From Pseudomonas fluorescens (GTDB lineage Bacteria; Pseudomonadota; Gammaproteobacteria; Pseudomonadales; Pseudomonadaceae): DNA of 64,000 nt. This document shows positions 34,878-43,482 of this stretch, one piece after another (position 1 is the stretch's first letter; each line of letters opens with the position of its first letter). Position numbers and translations under genes: made by a program. A model generated the notes under the pieces. It did not search any database, was not told the DNA's origin, and saw nothing but the letters and a program-made list of their open reading frames with translations. The stretch is taken from positions 310,001 through 374,000 of the forward strand of contig NZ_MOBX01000016.1 of assembly GCF_003732425.1 (NCBI RefSeq), in the 5' to 3' direction.

Positions 34878-34902
34878 GCCCGCTGCCCCGCAGGAGACTT
34901 CC

Positions 34903-35535
34903 ATGACGCGACCCGCCCCCGTCCGCAAACCCCGCGCCCGCAGTCAGGCGCGCATCGATTCGATACTCGACGCCGCGCGCACGCTGCTGGCGACCGAGGG
35001 TGTGGCCAGTCTGTCGATCTACAGCGTCGCCGAGCGCGCGCAAATTCCGCCCTCCTCCGTGTACCACTTCTTCGCCAGCGTACCGGCATTACTCGAAGCG
35101 CTGACCGCCGATGTGCACGCCGCGTTCCGCGCCTGCCTGCAAGCACCGATCGATCACGAGGCCCTGCGTGACTGGCGTGATCTGTCGCGACTGGTCGAGC
35201 AACGGATGCTGGAGATCTACGACGAAGACGCCGCCGCCCGGCAGTTGATCCTCGCGCAACATGGTCTGACCGAAGTGACTCAGGCTGATCGGCAACACGA
35301 CATCGAACTGGGCGACTTGATGCACAAGCTGTTCGACCATCACTTCGAGTTGCCGCGCCTGCCGAGCGATGTTGATGTCTTTGCCTTGGCGATGGAGCTG
35401 GGCGACCGCGTGTACGCGCGTTCGGTGCAGCAGCATGGGCAAATCACACCGCGCATGGCCGAGGAAGGAATGAGAGTGTTTGATGCTTACATCGGGCTGT
35501 ATCTGCCGCCTTACCTGCCCAAAAGAATTCTCTAG
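34903..35535 (+). CDS. TetR/AcrR-family transcriptional regulator
   Basis: The 210-residue protein (ATG 34903, CAGGAG 7 bases upstream) has a basic N-terminal tail, then a TetR HTH (about residues 15-60): ARIDSILDAARTLLATEGVASLSIYSVAERAQIPPSSVYHFF. The C-terminal ligand domain is not recognisable to subfamily. Its target is unknown; neighbouring spuI lies upstream on the same strand and the ssu locus converges, so neither is clearly its operon. Confidence 0.88.
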   Translation: MTRPAPVRKPRARSQARIDSILDAARTLLATEGVASLSIYSVAERAQIPPSSVYHFFASVPALLEALTADVHAAFRACLQAPIDHEALRDWRDLSRLVEQRMLEIYDEDAAARQLILAQHGLTEVTQADRQHDIELGDLMHKLFDHHFELPRLPSDVDVFALAMELGDRVYARSVQQHGQITPRMAEEGMRVFDAYIGLYLPPYLPKRIL

Positions 35536-35545
35536 CGTCTTTACC

Positions 35546-35620
35546 GGCCTCTTCGCGAGCAGGCTCGCTCCCACATTTGGAATGCGATCCCCTGTGGGAG
35601 CGAGCCTGCTTGCGAAGGCC
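35546..35620. repeat. REP doublet, GAGCAGGCTCGCTCCCACA family
   Basis: GGCCTCTTCGCGAGCAGG and CCTGCTTGCGAAGGCC arms are inverted, with one mismatch, after the TetR gene. Confidence 0.88.
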
Positions 35621-35645
35621 GCGCCGCAAATTTCAAGACAGACAC

Positions 35646-35686
35646 AAAAAACCCCGAAGGGCTCACGCCCTCCGGGGTTGTTTTTT
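35646..35686. terminator. Rho-independent terminator between the TetR gene and ssuF
   Basis: AACCCCGAAGGG-CTCACG-CCCTCCGGGGTT (with small bulges) has A6 on one side and T6 on the other, so it works for both convergent genes. Confidence 0.8.
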
Positions 35687-35696
35687 GCTCACCGGC

Positions 35697-35912
35697 TTAC
35701 AACTTGGCGATCGACACCTCGGTGGATTTCACAAAGGCGATCACTTCGCTGCCCACCGCCAGTTCCAGCTCCTTGACCGAACGGGTGGTGATCACCGAAG
35801 TGACGATACCCGAAGCAGTCTGCACGTCGATTTCCGACAGCACGTCGCCGAGGACGATTTCCTTGATCGAGCCTTTGAACTGGTTACGGACGTTGATGGC
35901 TTTGATAGTCAT
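35697..35912 (-). CDS. ssuF: Molybdopterin-binding-like TOBE (Mop) protein SsuF
   Basis: The 71-residue protein is one Mop/TOBE domain: MTIKAINVRNQFKG, DVLSEIDVQTASGIVTSVITTRSV and VAFVKSTEVSI-type strands. GGAG lies 9 bases before ATG 35912; an earlier in-frame start would add 13 unlikely residues. In P. putida, ssuF closes the ssuEADCBF operon and was needed for sulfonate use though its mechanism is unclear; by family it should bind oxyanions such as molybdate. It follows ssuB after 106 bp containing a palindromic repeat. Confidence 0.85.
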   Translation of the reverse strand: MTIKAINVRNQFKGSIKEIVLGDVLSEIDVQTASGIVTSVITTRSVKELELAVGSEVIAFVKSTEVSIAKL

Positions 35913-35937
35913 GATATTTCTCCTGAGGTCGAAATAA

Positions 35938-36018
35938 GCGGCAAGTGGCAAGCTTCAAGCGGCAAGCAAAAGCACAGCGCTTCTACTTGTAGCTTGTAAC
36001 TTGAGGCTCGCAGCTGCT
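35938..36018. repeat. Imperfect palindrome of the CAAGCTTCAAGC type
   Basis: The left half GCGGCAAGTGGCAAGCTTCA and the right half CTTGTAGCTTGTAACTTGAG are roughly complementary. It fills the ssuB-ssuF gap and may trim or stabilise the transcript. Confidence 0.55.
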
Positions 36019-36825
36019 TCATTGCGCCCAACGCAGTTGCGTAGGCAGGGGTGAAACAGGTTCCGGCGCCGGCGGTTCGCCGGGCAGGGACAGAACACGG
36101 TTAAGCACTTCGGTTTCCAGCGCCGCCAGCCGATGCGAGCCGCGTACCCGTGGGCGCGGTAGTTCGACCTGCAGGTCGAGGCCGACTTCGCCGTCCTCGA
36201 TCAGAATTACCCGGTCGGCAATCGCCACCGCTTCGCTGACGTCGTGGGTCACCAGCAGCACGGTGAAGCCGTGTTGCTGCCAGAGACGTTCGATCAGTTG
36301 CTGCATCTCGATCCGGGTCAGCGCATCCAGCGCGCCGAGCGGTTCGTCGAGCAACAGCAGGCGCGGTTGATGGATCAGCGCCCGCGCCAGTGCAACGCGC
36401 TGCTTCTGTCCACCGGACAACGCTGCCGGCCACTCATTGGCGCGATCGGACAGACCGACTGCCTCCAGCGCCTGCAAAGCTTGCGGGCGCCAGTTGCCCT
36501 TGAGTCCAAGACCGACGTTGTCGATGATCTTCTTCCACGGCAGCAGACGTGCTTCCTGGAACATCAGTCGCGTGTCTTCCCGCGCATCGCTCAGCGCTGC
36601 AGCGCCGGCCAACAGGTCACCGCCAGTCGGCTGATCAAGCCCGGCGAGCAAGCGCAGCAAGGTGCTTTTGCCGCAACCACTGCGCCCGACGACAGCGACG
36701 AATTGCCCCGCCGGAATGTGCAGATCAATGTCACGCAGCACCTGCCGCGCGCCGAAGGTTTTCTGCAGATTGCGCACCACCAGCGGAATCCCGCGCAGCA
36801 GGCGTGGAGGTTGTTGAGCGGTCAT
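36019..36825 (-). CDS. ssuB: Aliphatic sulfonate ABC transporter ATP-binding protein
   Basis: With ATG 36825 (MTAQQPPRLLRGIPL), which overlaps the ssuC stop by 4 bases, SsuB is 268 residues. It has Walker A GRSGCGKST, signature ALSGGQKQR, Walker B LLLDEPLGALD and switch VTHDVSEAV. It powers sulfonate import through SsuC with binding protein SsuA. The extension past residue 225 (rich in Pro) is variable in the family. Confidence 0.94.
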   Translation of the reverse strand: MTAQQPPRLLRGIPLVVRNLQKTFGARQVLRDIDLHIPAGQFVAVVGRSGCGKSTLLRLLAGLDQPTGGDLLAGAAALSDAREDTRLMFQEARLLPWKKIIDNVGLGLKGNWRPQALQALEAVGLSDRANEWPAALSGGQKQRVALARALIHQPRLLLLDEPLGALDALTRIEMQQLIERLWQQHGFTVLLVTHDVSEAVAIADRVILIEDGEVGLDLQVELPRPRVRGSHRLAALETEVLNRVLSLPGEPPAPEPVSPLPTQLRWAQ

Positions 36826-37604
36826 GCCGCACCTCCTTTGGCAACCTGATAGGCCGGGTGCCAACGCAACCACACACGCTCAAGTCCACGGGCGGCAAGG
36901 TCGGCGAGTTTGCCGAGCACCGCGTAAAGCAGGATCGCCAGCACCACCACGTCGGTCTGCAAGAACTCCCGGGCGTTCATCGCCAGATAGCCGATGCCGG
37001 AGCTGGCCGAAATAGTTTCGGCGACGATCAACGTCAACCACATAAAGCCCAGGGCGAAGCGCACACCGACCAGAATCGAAGGCAGCGCACCCGGCAGAAT
37101 CACCTGCCAGAACAGGCTGAAACCGCTCAAACCATAACTGCGCGCCATCTCCACCAGCGCCGGATCGACGTTGCGGATGCCGTGATAGGTGTTGAGGTAA
37201 ATCGGGAACAGCGTGCCCAACGCCACGAGAAAAATCTTCGCCGACTCGTCGATGCCGAACCACAGAATCACCAGCGGAATCAGCGCCAGGTGCGGCACGT
37301 TGCGGATCATCTGCACCGAGCTGTCGAGCAGGCGCTCACCCCATTTCGACAGGCCGGTGATGAAACCCAGGACCAGACCGATGCTGCCGCCGACGGTGAA
37401 ACCGAGTGCCGCGCGCCAGCCACTGATCGCCAGGTGCGTCCAGATTTCGCCGCTGCGCACCAGGCTCACGCCAGCTTCGATCACCGCCACCGGTGCCGGC
37501 AGAATCCGTGTCGACAACCAACCGGCCGACACCGACAACTGCCATACCGCCAGCAACAACACCGGCAACGCCCAGGGCGCGAGGCTGTGGATGATTTTAT
37601 TCAT
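36822..37604 (-). CDS. ssuC: Aliphatic sulfonate ABC transporter permease
   Basis: The 260-residue permease has about six helices, from LAPWALPVLLLAVWQLSVSAG, and an EAA loop EMARSYGLSGFSLFWQVILPGALPSILVGVRFALG. Its short periplasmic and cytoplasmic loops match the SsuC/TauC group. It starts 8 bp after the ssuD stop and overlaps ssuB by 4 bases, so all three are translated in step. Confidence 0.95.
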   Translation of the reverse strand: MNKIIHSLAPWALPVLLLAVWQLSVSAGWLSTRILPAPVAVIEAGVSLVRSGEIWTHLAISGWRAALGFTVGGSIGLVLGFITGLSKWGERLLDSSVQMIRNVPHLALIPLVILWFGIDESAKIFLVALGTLFPIYLNTYHGIRNVDPALVEMARSYGLSGFSLFWQVILPGALPSILVGVRFALGFMWLTLIVAETISASSGIGYLAMNAREFLQTDVVVLAILLYAVLGKLADLAARGLERVWLRWHPAYQVAKGGAA

Positions 37605-37612
37605 GGCGCGCC

Positions 37613-38761
37613 TCAGCTCTGCGACGCGGCTTTGGGAAGAATGTCGTTGGCGACCATCTCGCCAAACGGGCTGACATAACCGGCGCTTTTCGGCAGTTCC
37701 GGGCGCTCGATGTCGAGGTGCGGGAACAGCAGTTCAGCGATGCGGTACGACTCTTCGAGGTGTGGATAACCGGAGAAGATGAAGGTATCGATGCCCAGAT
37801 CGGCGTATTCCTTCACGCGAGCGGCCACGGTCGGGCCATCGCCGACCAGCGCCGTACCGGCACCGCCGCGCACCAGACCGACGCCGGCCCAGAGGTTCGG
37901 GCTGACTTCGAGGTTGTCACGACTGCCACCGTGCAGTGCAGCCATGCGTTGCTGGCCGACCGAATCGAAACGCGCCAGCGAAGCTTGAGCACGGGCGATG
38001 GTGTCGTCGTCCAGATGCGAGATCAGCCGATCCGCCGCTTGCCACGCTTCAGCGTTGGTTTCACGGACGATCACGTGCAGACGAATGCCGAAGCGCACGG
38101 TGCGGCCGAGCTTGTCGGCTTTGGCGCGCACCTGTGCGATCTTCTCGGCAACGGCTGCGGGCGGCTCGCCCCAGGTCAGCACCATTTCCACTTGTTCTGC
38201 AGCCAGATCCTGCGCGGCCTCCGACGAGCCACCGAAATACAGTGGCGGACGCGGTTGCTGGATCGGCGGATAGAGCAACTTGGCGCCTTTCACGCTGATG
38301 TGCTGACCGTCGTAATCAACGGTTTCGCCTTCCAGTACCCGGCGCCAGATGCGGGTGAACTCCACAGAGGCCTGATAGCGCTCTTCGTGGCTGAGGAACA
38401 AACCGTCGCCGGCCAACTCTTCCGGGTCGCCACCGGTGACCAGATTGAACAGCGCACGGCCGCCGGACAGACGATCGAGGGTGGCTGCCTGGCGTGCAGC
38501 GACCGTCGGGGAAATGATCCCGGGGCGCAGAGCAACGAGGAACTTCAGACGCTGGGTCACCGGAATCAGCGATGCCGCCACCAGCCACGAGTCTTCGCAG
38601 GAGCGCCCGGTGGGAATCAGCACGCCGCCGAAGCCCAGACGATCCGCCGCTTGCGCGACCTGTTGCAGATAACCGTGGTCGACGGCGCGGGCACCTTCGG
38701 CGGTGCCAAGGTAATGGCCGTCGCCGTGGGTAGGCAGGAACCAGAAGATATTGAGGCTCAT
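37613..38761 (-). CDS. ssuD: FMNH2-dependent alkanesulfonate monooxygenase
   Basis: The 382-residue luciferase-like enzyme splits C1-C10-type alkanesulfonates into aldehyde and sulfite, using FMNH2 from SsuE and oxygen. The TIM-barrel motifs are present: FWFLPTHGDGHYLG, GFGGVLIPTGRSCEDSW, FLVALRPG, FNLVTGGDPEE and PPLYFGGSSEAAQ. The conserved Cys in GRSCEDSW near residue 54 matches the E. coli enzyme. It is central to the ssu operon. Confidence 0.97.
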   Translation of the reverse strand: MSLNIFWFLPTHGDGHYLGTAEGARAVDHGYLQQVAQAADRLGFGGVLIPTGRSCEDSWLVAASLIPVTQRLKFLVALRPGIISPTVAARQAATLDRLSGGRALFNLVTGGDPEELAGDGLFLSHEERYQASVEFTRIWRRVLEGETVDYDGQHISVKGAKLLYPPIQQPRPPLYFGGSSEAAQDLAAEQVEMVLTWGEPPAAVAEKIAQVRAKADKLGRTVRFGIRLHVIVRETNAEAWQAADRLISHLDDDTIARAQASLARFDSVGQQRMAALHGGSRDNLEVSPNLWAGVGLVRGGAGTALVGDGPTVAARVKEYADLGIDTFIFSGYPHLEESYRIAELLFPHLDIERPELPKSAGYVSPFGEMVANDILPKAASQS

Positions 38762-38786
38762 GGAGTGGTCTCCTTGGGGATTCGAA

Positions 38787-39752
38787 TTACTGCGCCTTGG
38801 CCACAGCGGCCGGTGGTGTCCAGATCACGTCCTTGATGCTCAGCGGCTTGGGAATCAGCTTGAGCTGGAAGAACGTGTCAGCGATTTTTTGCTGCGCGGC
38901 GACCACTTCCGGGGTCAGGAACAGCGCGCCGTAGCCCTGGCGCTTCACCGAGGTCAGGGTGATGTCTGCCGGCAGGCCGAGCAGTGGCGTAACTTGTTGG
39001 GTGACATCTTCAGGATTGGCCTTCGACCACTCGCCAACCGCGCGCACTTCTTCCACGAGGGTCTTGATCACCTGAGGATTTTTCTCGGCGTAAGGCTTGG
39101 TCGCGAGATAGAACTGATGGTTGTCGACGATGCCTTTGCCGTCGCGCAGGGTGTGCGCTAGCAGTTGTTTCTCGGCGGCTGCCTGGTACGGGTCCCAAAT
39201 GACCCAGGCGTCGACGCTGCCACGTTCGAACGCGGCGCGGGCATCGGCTGGCGGCAGGAATACAGTTTGAATGTCGGAGTATTTGAGACCGGCGTCTTCC
39301 AGGGCGCGCACCAGCAGGTAGTGGACGTTGGAGCCTTTGTTCAGGGCGACTTTCTTGCCCTTCAGATCGGCCACCGATTTGATCGGCGAGTCTTTCGGTA
39401 CAAGGATCGCTTCGCTGTTCGGCGCGGGTGGCTCGTAGGCGACGTAGAGCAGATCGGCGCCGGCCGCCTGAGCGAAGACGGGCGGGGTTTCGCCGGTGAC
39501 GCCGAAGTCGATCGAGCCGACGTTCAGACCTTCCAGCAACTGCGGGCCGCCGGGGAATTCAGTCCATTGCACGTCGACGCCTTGGGCAGCCAGACGTTTT
39601 TCCAGCGTGCCTTTGGCTTTGAGCAGCACCAGCGTGCCGTACTTCTGATAACCGATCCGAAGTGTCTCGGCTTGAGCTTGAGTGATGGCGCCGAAGGTGA
39701 CAGCCGCAGCAAACAGAGCGACCAGACCACGACGCAAAAATACAGTGCGCAT
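38787..39752 (-). CDS. ssuA: Aliphatic sulfonate-binding periplasmic protein
   Basis: The 321-residue protein (ATG 39752, GGAG upstream) has a signal peptide (RRGLVALFAAAVTFGAITQAQA) and the SsuA/TauA fold: LRIGYQKYGTLVLLKAKGTLEKRL and WTEFPGGPQLLEGLNVGSIDFG. It delivers sulfonates to SsuC. An in-frame ATG at 39788 would place a charged stretch before the signal and is less likely. Confidence 0.94.
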   Translation of the reverse strand: MRTVFLRRGLVALFAAAVTFGAITQAQAETLRIGYQKYGTLVLLKAKGTLEKRLAAQGVDVQWTEFPGGPQLLEGLNVGSIDFGVTGETPPVFAQAAGADLLYVAYEPPAPNSEAILVPKDSPIKSVADLKGKKVALNKGSNVHYLLVRALEDAGLKYSDIQTVFLPPADARAAFERGSVDAWVIWDPYQAAAEKQLLAHTLRDGKGIVDNHQFYLATKPYAEKNPQVIKTLVEEVRAVGEWSKANPEDVTQQVTPLLGLPADITLTSVKRQGYGALFLTPEVVAAQQKIADTFFQLKLIPKPLSIKDVIWTPPAAVAKAQ

Positions 39753-39841
39753 AGCGCTCTCCTTTTTGCTGTTGGGTTTTGGCTGCACCTGCTTGCCCGT
39801 TAGCGGGCGAGTAAGGCCAGTACTTCAAATTTCGGTAAGGC

Positions 39842-40435
39842 TTAAATGCTCCATCGAGCACTCAATAAACGTTCGTTCAACAGGCCCGGTTCCAGCGGTT
39901 TCGGCCGGCGGGCCATGGCGCCGATAAACTGATCCAGCGCCTCATGCAGTCGCTGCTCCAGCGCCGGAGCCAGTTGCGCCGCAGCACTGCCTTCGCCGTA
40001 AGCGATCTGGCTGTCCTCGGCGAAAATCCCCTGAAGCATTTCCTGGGCTTTCAACGCCGACAGCACCGGTTTGAGCGCGTAATCGACCACCAGCATGTGG
40101 GCGATGCTGCCGCCCGTGGCCATCGGCAAGACAATCTTGTGGTTCAAGGCGCGCTCCGGGAGCAGATCCAGCAGCGTTTTCAACGCGCCGGAAAACGAAG
40201 CCTTGTACACCGGTGTGGCGATCAGCAGGCCGTCGGCGTTTTCGATCTGTTGCAGCAGGTCGAGCACTTTCGGGCTGTCGAAGCGTGCATGGAGCAAATC
40301 TTCGGCCGGGAAGTCCCGCACCTGATAACTCACCACTTCCACCCCTTGCGCCTGCAACCAGCGTTGCGAGCGTTCCAGCAGCACCCCGGAACGGGAGCGC
40401 AGGCTGGGACTGCCACCGAGTGAGACGACCAGCAT
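39842..40435 (-). CDS. ssuE: NAD(P)H-dependent FMN reductase
   Basis: The 197-residue flavodoxin-like enzyme supplies FMNH2 to SsuD. The flavin-phosphate loop SLGGSPSLRSRS stands at residues 5-16 and TPVYKASFSGALKTLLDLLP near 78 forms the conserved core, with the Tyr that marks the two-component group. It is first in the operon ssuE-A-D-C-B-F, which sulfur limitation switches on through CysB/Cbl-type control in relatives. Confidence 0.95.
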   Translation of the reverse strand: MLVVSLGGSPSLRSRSGVLLERSQRWLQAQGVEVVSYQVRDFPAEDLLHARFDSPKVLDLLQQIENADGLLIATPVYKASFSGALKTLLDLLPERALNHKIVLPMATGGSIAHMLVVDYALKPVLSALKAQEMLQGIFAEDSQIAYGEGSAAAQLAPALEQRLHEALDQFIGAMARRPKPLEPGLLNERLLSARWSI

Positions 40436-40500
40436 TGAGACAATTCCTTAAGCGTTACAGGCGATTCGCGGGTTGCGATCTCGCTTCGATGGGAGTGACC

Positions 40501-40575
40501 TTACCAGCTGATTTATATATCCATAAATCATATTTATTCATTTGGTTATGCATTTTGGAGATATGCGATTTACAT
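40501..40575. promoter_or_regulatory. AT-rich ssuE promoter region with a dyad
   Basis: This 75-bp stretch is far below the local GC level. It includes the inverted repeat ATTTAT-ATATCC-ATAAAT (40511-40528), about 80 bp before the ssuE start. It is the natural place for the promoter and a sulfur-starvation (CysB-type) site; no activator site is certain. The 323-bp gap otherwise holds one REP. Confidence 0.4.
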
Positions 40576-40655
40576 TGTTAAGGGCGAAAAAAAGGCCGTC
40601 GTAACGGCCTGAAATCCCCTGCTTAGTGGTTCTGAATTCTGTGCTGCCCGGACTG

Positions 40656-40730
40656 ACGCCTTCGCGAGCAGGCTCGCTCCCACAGGGGACTGCAATTCAA
40701 ATGTGGGAGCGAGCCTGCTCGCGAAAGCGC
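40656..40730. repeat. REP doublet, GAGCAGGCTCGCTCCCACA family
   Basis: CGCCTTCGCGAGCAGG and CCTGCTCGCGAAAGCG arms are inverted, downstream of lsfA on its strand. Confidence 0.88.
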
Positions 40731-40759
40731 CGGTAGCTAAAACAAATATCTCACTGGAT

Positions 40760-41398
40760 TCACTTATTCGGCTGTGGCGTCAGGCGCAGATACGGCTTCA
40801 CCGCGCGATAGCCCTTCGGAAAGCGTTGTTTGATCTCTTCCTCATCCTTGAGCGACGGCACGATCACCACCTCTTCACCGTCCTGCCAGTTGGCCGGGGT
40901 GGCCACCTTGTAGTTGTCGGTGAGCTGCAGCGAATCGATCACTCGCAGAATCTCGTGGAAGTTGCGCCCGGTGCTTGCCGGGTAAGTGATGGTCAGACGA
41001 ATCTTCTTGTTCGGATCGATGACGAACAGCGAACGCACGGTCAACGTGTCGTTGGCGTTCGGGTGGATCAGGTCATACAGATCCGAGACCTTGCGATCGG
41101 CATCGGCCAGGATCGGGAAGTTGACGATGGTGTTCTGGGTTTCGTTGATGTCTTCGATCCACTTGTGGTGCGAGTCCACCGGGTCGACCGACAGAGCAAT
41201 GGCTTTGACGCCGCGTTTGCTGAACTCATCCTTGAGCTTGGCGGTGAAACCCAGCTCAGTGGTGCACACCGGGGTGAAGTCCGCCGGGTGGGAGAACAGC
41301 ACGCCCCAGCTATCGCCCAGCCATTCGTGGAAACGAATCTTGCCGGCGCTGGAATCCTGTTCGAAATCGGGGGCGATGTCGCCGAGTCTGAGGCTCAT
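40760..41398 (-). CDS. lsfA: 1-Cys peroxiredoxin LsfA
   Basis: The 212-residue Prx6-type peroxidase reduces hydrogen peroxide and organic peroxides. The peroxidatic Cys is C45 in HPADFTPVCTTELG; the longer C-terminal domain (about 170-212, ending RAVKPYLRLTPQ) replaces the resolving Cys of 2-Cys enzymes. In P. putida, LsfA is induced by sulfate starvation and lies beside ssu, as here. It is upstream of ssuE on the same strand but separated by 324 bp and a REP, so separate promoters are likely. Confidence 0.93.
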   Translation of the reverse strand: MSLRLGDIAPDFEQDSSAGKIRFHEWLGDSWGVLFSHPADFTPVCTTELGFTAKLKDEFSKRGVKAIALSVDPVDSHHKWIEDINETQNTIVNFPILADADRKVSDLYDLIHPNANDTLTVRSLFVIDPNKKIRLTITYPASTGRNFHEILRVIDSLQLTDNYKVATPANWQDGEEVVIVPSLKDEEEIKQRFPKGYRAVKPYLRLTPQPNK

Positions 41399-41631
41399 GG
41401 TGCTGCTCCTGATGAGTTGTTCGAGACCTCAACTGTAGCTCGGGTTTTGCCATCATGAAAAAGAATAAATAATGAGATATCTAGATCATTAGAGAATATT
41501 AAACTTCTGTTCACTGGACGCTGGCAGGCATCCCGACGAACATCGGCCGCAAGGTTCGAGAAGGCCTTGAGTTGCTGTAAAGAGGGAAATTTCGGGGAGG
41601 GCTTACGGGGGTGAGCCTGACTCGAAAACGC

Positions 41632-41670
41632 AAAAGCCCCGTCCGGCGCGATGCCGGACGGGGCTTTTTT
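41632..41670. terminator. Rho-independent terminator after the OprD-type gene
   Basis: AAAAGCCCCGTCCGGC-GCGAT-GCCGGACGGGGCTTTT is a very strong stem with T runs on both strands. The next 230 bp, up to lsfA, are AT-rich and promoter-like, with nothing else clear. Confidence 0.9.
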
Positions 41671-41694
41671 TACATCAGGTGCAGGAACTCGCTA

Positions 41695-43062
41695 TTACAG
41701 CAGCGGGATCGAGTAGCTGACGATCAGGCGGTTTTCATCCTGGTCACGCTGACCTGGGATGTCGTTGCGCCACATGGCGTTTTTCCACATCACGCCAACG
41801 TTTTTCAGCGGGCCTTCAGGCACTACGTAACCAACGGTGATGTCGCGTTCCCACTCGGAACGGCCGGTCGCGTTGGTGTTGACTTGACGGTCGCCGACTT
41901 TACCAGTGGTGTCGATGTTATCGCCACGCAGGTAAACCACACCGGCGGTCAGGCCTGGTACGCCAACTTTGGCGAAGTCATACGAGTAGCGAGCTTGCCA
42001 GGTACGTTCACCTGCGCGAGCGAACTTGGCGATCTGCATGTCGGTCGTGATGTAAGCCGACGAGCCGTCACCCTGGTTCAGCCAAGGGAAGTCGCTGTTG
42101 CCGTTGCTGACCTGATAACCGCCACCGAAGGTGTGACCTTCAACGGTGTACAGGAACAAGCCGCTGTACAGGTTGTTGTCTACCTTGCCTTTAGTGATGC
42201 CAGTGCCGTAGTCACCGGTAGTGTAGTAGGCAGGGTCGTTACCGTTGGCGCCATCGTCACGGCTGTTGAAGTAACGGAAGTCAGACTTCAATACACCCGG
42301 GCCGATTGCCCAGTTGTGCACCAGACCCAGGAAGTGTTGCTTGTAGTAGTCCTGCAGATTGCCGTAGTAGTACTGGGCAGTCAGGTCTTTGGTGATTTTG
42401 TAGTCGCCACCACCGTAGATGAACTTGTTGCTGTCACGACCGGCAGCGGTGTGAGCGTTGGAGCCAGCAATCGACAACTCTTCGTTGTTGCTCGAGTTAC
42501 GGCCCTTGGCGTGCTCGATTTGACCAGCAACCAGCGTCAGATCCTTGATCTCGTTGGAAGTGATCTGGCCACCCTGGAAGGTTTGCGGCAGCATACGACC
42601 GTCGTTGGTCACGATGACCGGCAGTTTTGGCTGCAGAGTGCCCAATTTCAGTTCGGTCTGAGAGATCTTGGCTTTGGCAGTCAAACCCAGGCTGGAGAAG
42701 TTGTCGACCGCTTCACCGTTGGACTTGCTCGGGAATACAGTACCGCCATAGGAAGTCGACGAAGCACCGTTGGTGCCGCCACCCGAGTCCAGACGCACGC
42801 CCACCAGGCCGATGGCGTCGATACCGAAGCCTACGGTGCCTTGGGTGTAACCGGAGATGAACCGCAGATCGAAGCCTTGGCCCCATTCTTCTTGCTTGTT
42901 CTGAGCCTTGGCAGCTTTGGTATCGCCATCACGGTTATCAGTGTTGATGTAGAAGTTACGCAGCCCCAAAGTAGCTTTGCTGTCTTCGATGAAACCGGCG
43001 GCGCCTGCCTGCTGCGCCATAACCCCTACGGCCACAGCCAGGGCCAAGGTGGACTTGTTCAT
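41695..43062 (-). CDS. OprD-family outer-membrane porin (copy 1)
   Basis: The 455-residue precursor has a signal peptide (MNKSTLALAVAVGVMAQQAGA) and the OprD barrel: GFIEDSKATLGLRNFYINTDNRDG, EWGQGFDLRFISGYTQGTVGFGIDAIG and a final strand ending in IVSYSIPLL. OprD porins take up basic amino acids, aromatic acids or other small carbon sources; which one cannot be read here. A paralogue follows at 43483-44811, sharing the signal, the barrel outline and the leader. A terminator separates them, so each has its own promoter. Confidence 0.92.
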   Translation of the reverse strand: MNKSTLALAVAVGVMAQQAGAAGFIEDSKATLGLRNFYINTDNRDGDTKAAKAQNKQEEWGQGFDLRFISGYTQGTVGFGIDAIGLVGVRLDSGGGTNGASSTSYGGTVFPSKSNGEAVDNFSSLGLTAKAKISQTELKLGTLQPKLPVIVTNDGRMLPQTFQGGQITSNEIKDLTLVAGQIEHAKGRNSSNNEELSIAGSNAHTAAGRDSNKFIYGGGDYKITKDLTAQYYYGNLQDYYKQHFLGLVHNWAIGPGVLKSDFRYFNSRDDGANGNDPAYYTTGDYGTGITKGKVDNNLYSGLFLYTVEGHTFGGGYQVSNGNSDFPWLNQGDGSSAYITTDMQIAKFARAGERTWQARYSYDFAKVGVPGLTAGVVYLRGDNIDTTGKVGDRQVNTNATGRSEWERDITVGYVVPEGPLKNVGVMWKNAMWRNDIPGQRDQDENRLIVSYSIPLL

Positions 43063-43067
43063 GTATC

Positions 43068-43127
43068 GCTCCTCTCGTTTCTAATTCTTTTGCTTTTTTT
43101 TACTGTCGGTTCCGGATCGATTGCCCG
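43068..43127 (-). promoter_or_regulatory. Leader of OprD copy 1, shared with copy 2
   Basis: 43068-43089 is identical to 44818-44839, and a CGGATCGAT-GCCCG block recurs at 43113 and 44852. An A8 run and AAAAGAA lie near the ribosome site GAGAGGAG on the minus strand. The similarity shows the promoter was duplicated with the gene. Confidence 0.6.
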
Positions 43128-43271
43128 AAATCCTCAACGCTTGATCGCGGCGGACCATTTACCCCCAGTCAAAGCCGCGAAAGGATACCCCGGCATAGTC
43201 CAGAAAAGAATTGTTTCACTCTTTTTCAGAGCGCTTGGGCATATGGAAAGACACCGCAGACTGGAGGTATC

Positions 43272-43296
43272 GGCTTCAACACCGATTCCTGAAGCC
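43272..43296. promoter_or_regulatory. Inverted repeat GGCTTCA-N11-TGAAGCC
   Basis: Perfect 7-bp arms about 210 bp upstream of the copy 1 start could be an operator. The rest of the 420-bp gap (43128-43444) has no gene. Confidence 0.4.
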
Positions 43297-43444
43297 TTCA
43301 GATTGTCGAGGGACAAAAATGCCAAAACACCGCAGCGTCTTTTGAATACCGGACGGGTCTACTTTAGGCTTTCGTCGAAGAACACAAAAAGAATAAAAAA
43401 CACCGTAAGACTTATTTTTTGGAATATAGAAAAAATGCGCAAAA

Positions 43445-43473
43445 AAAACCTTGCCGAGCGGCAAGGTTTTTTT
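43445..43473 (-). terminator. Rho-independent terminator after OprD copy 2
   Basis: AAAACCTTGCC-GAGC-GGCAAGGTTTT follows the copy 2 stop on the minus strand, with T8 after it. Confidence 0.92.
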
Positions 43474-43482
43474 CAGGACTTG

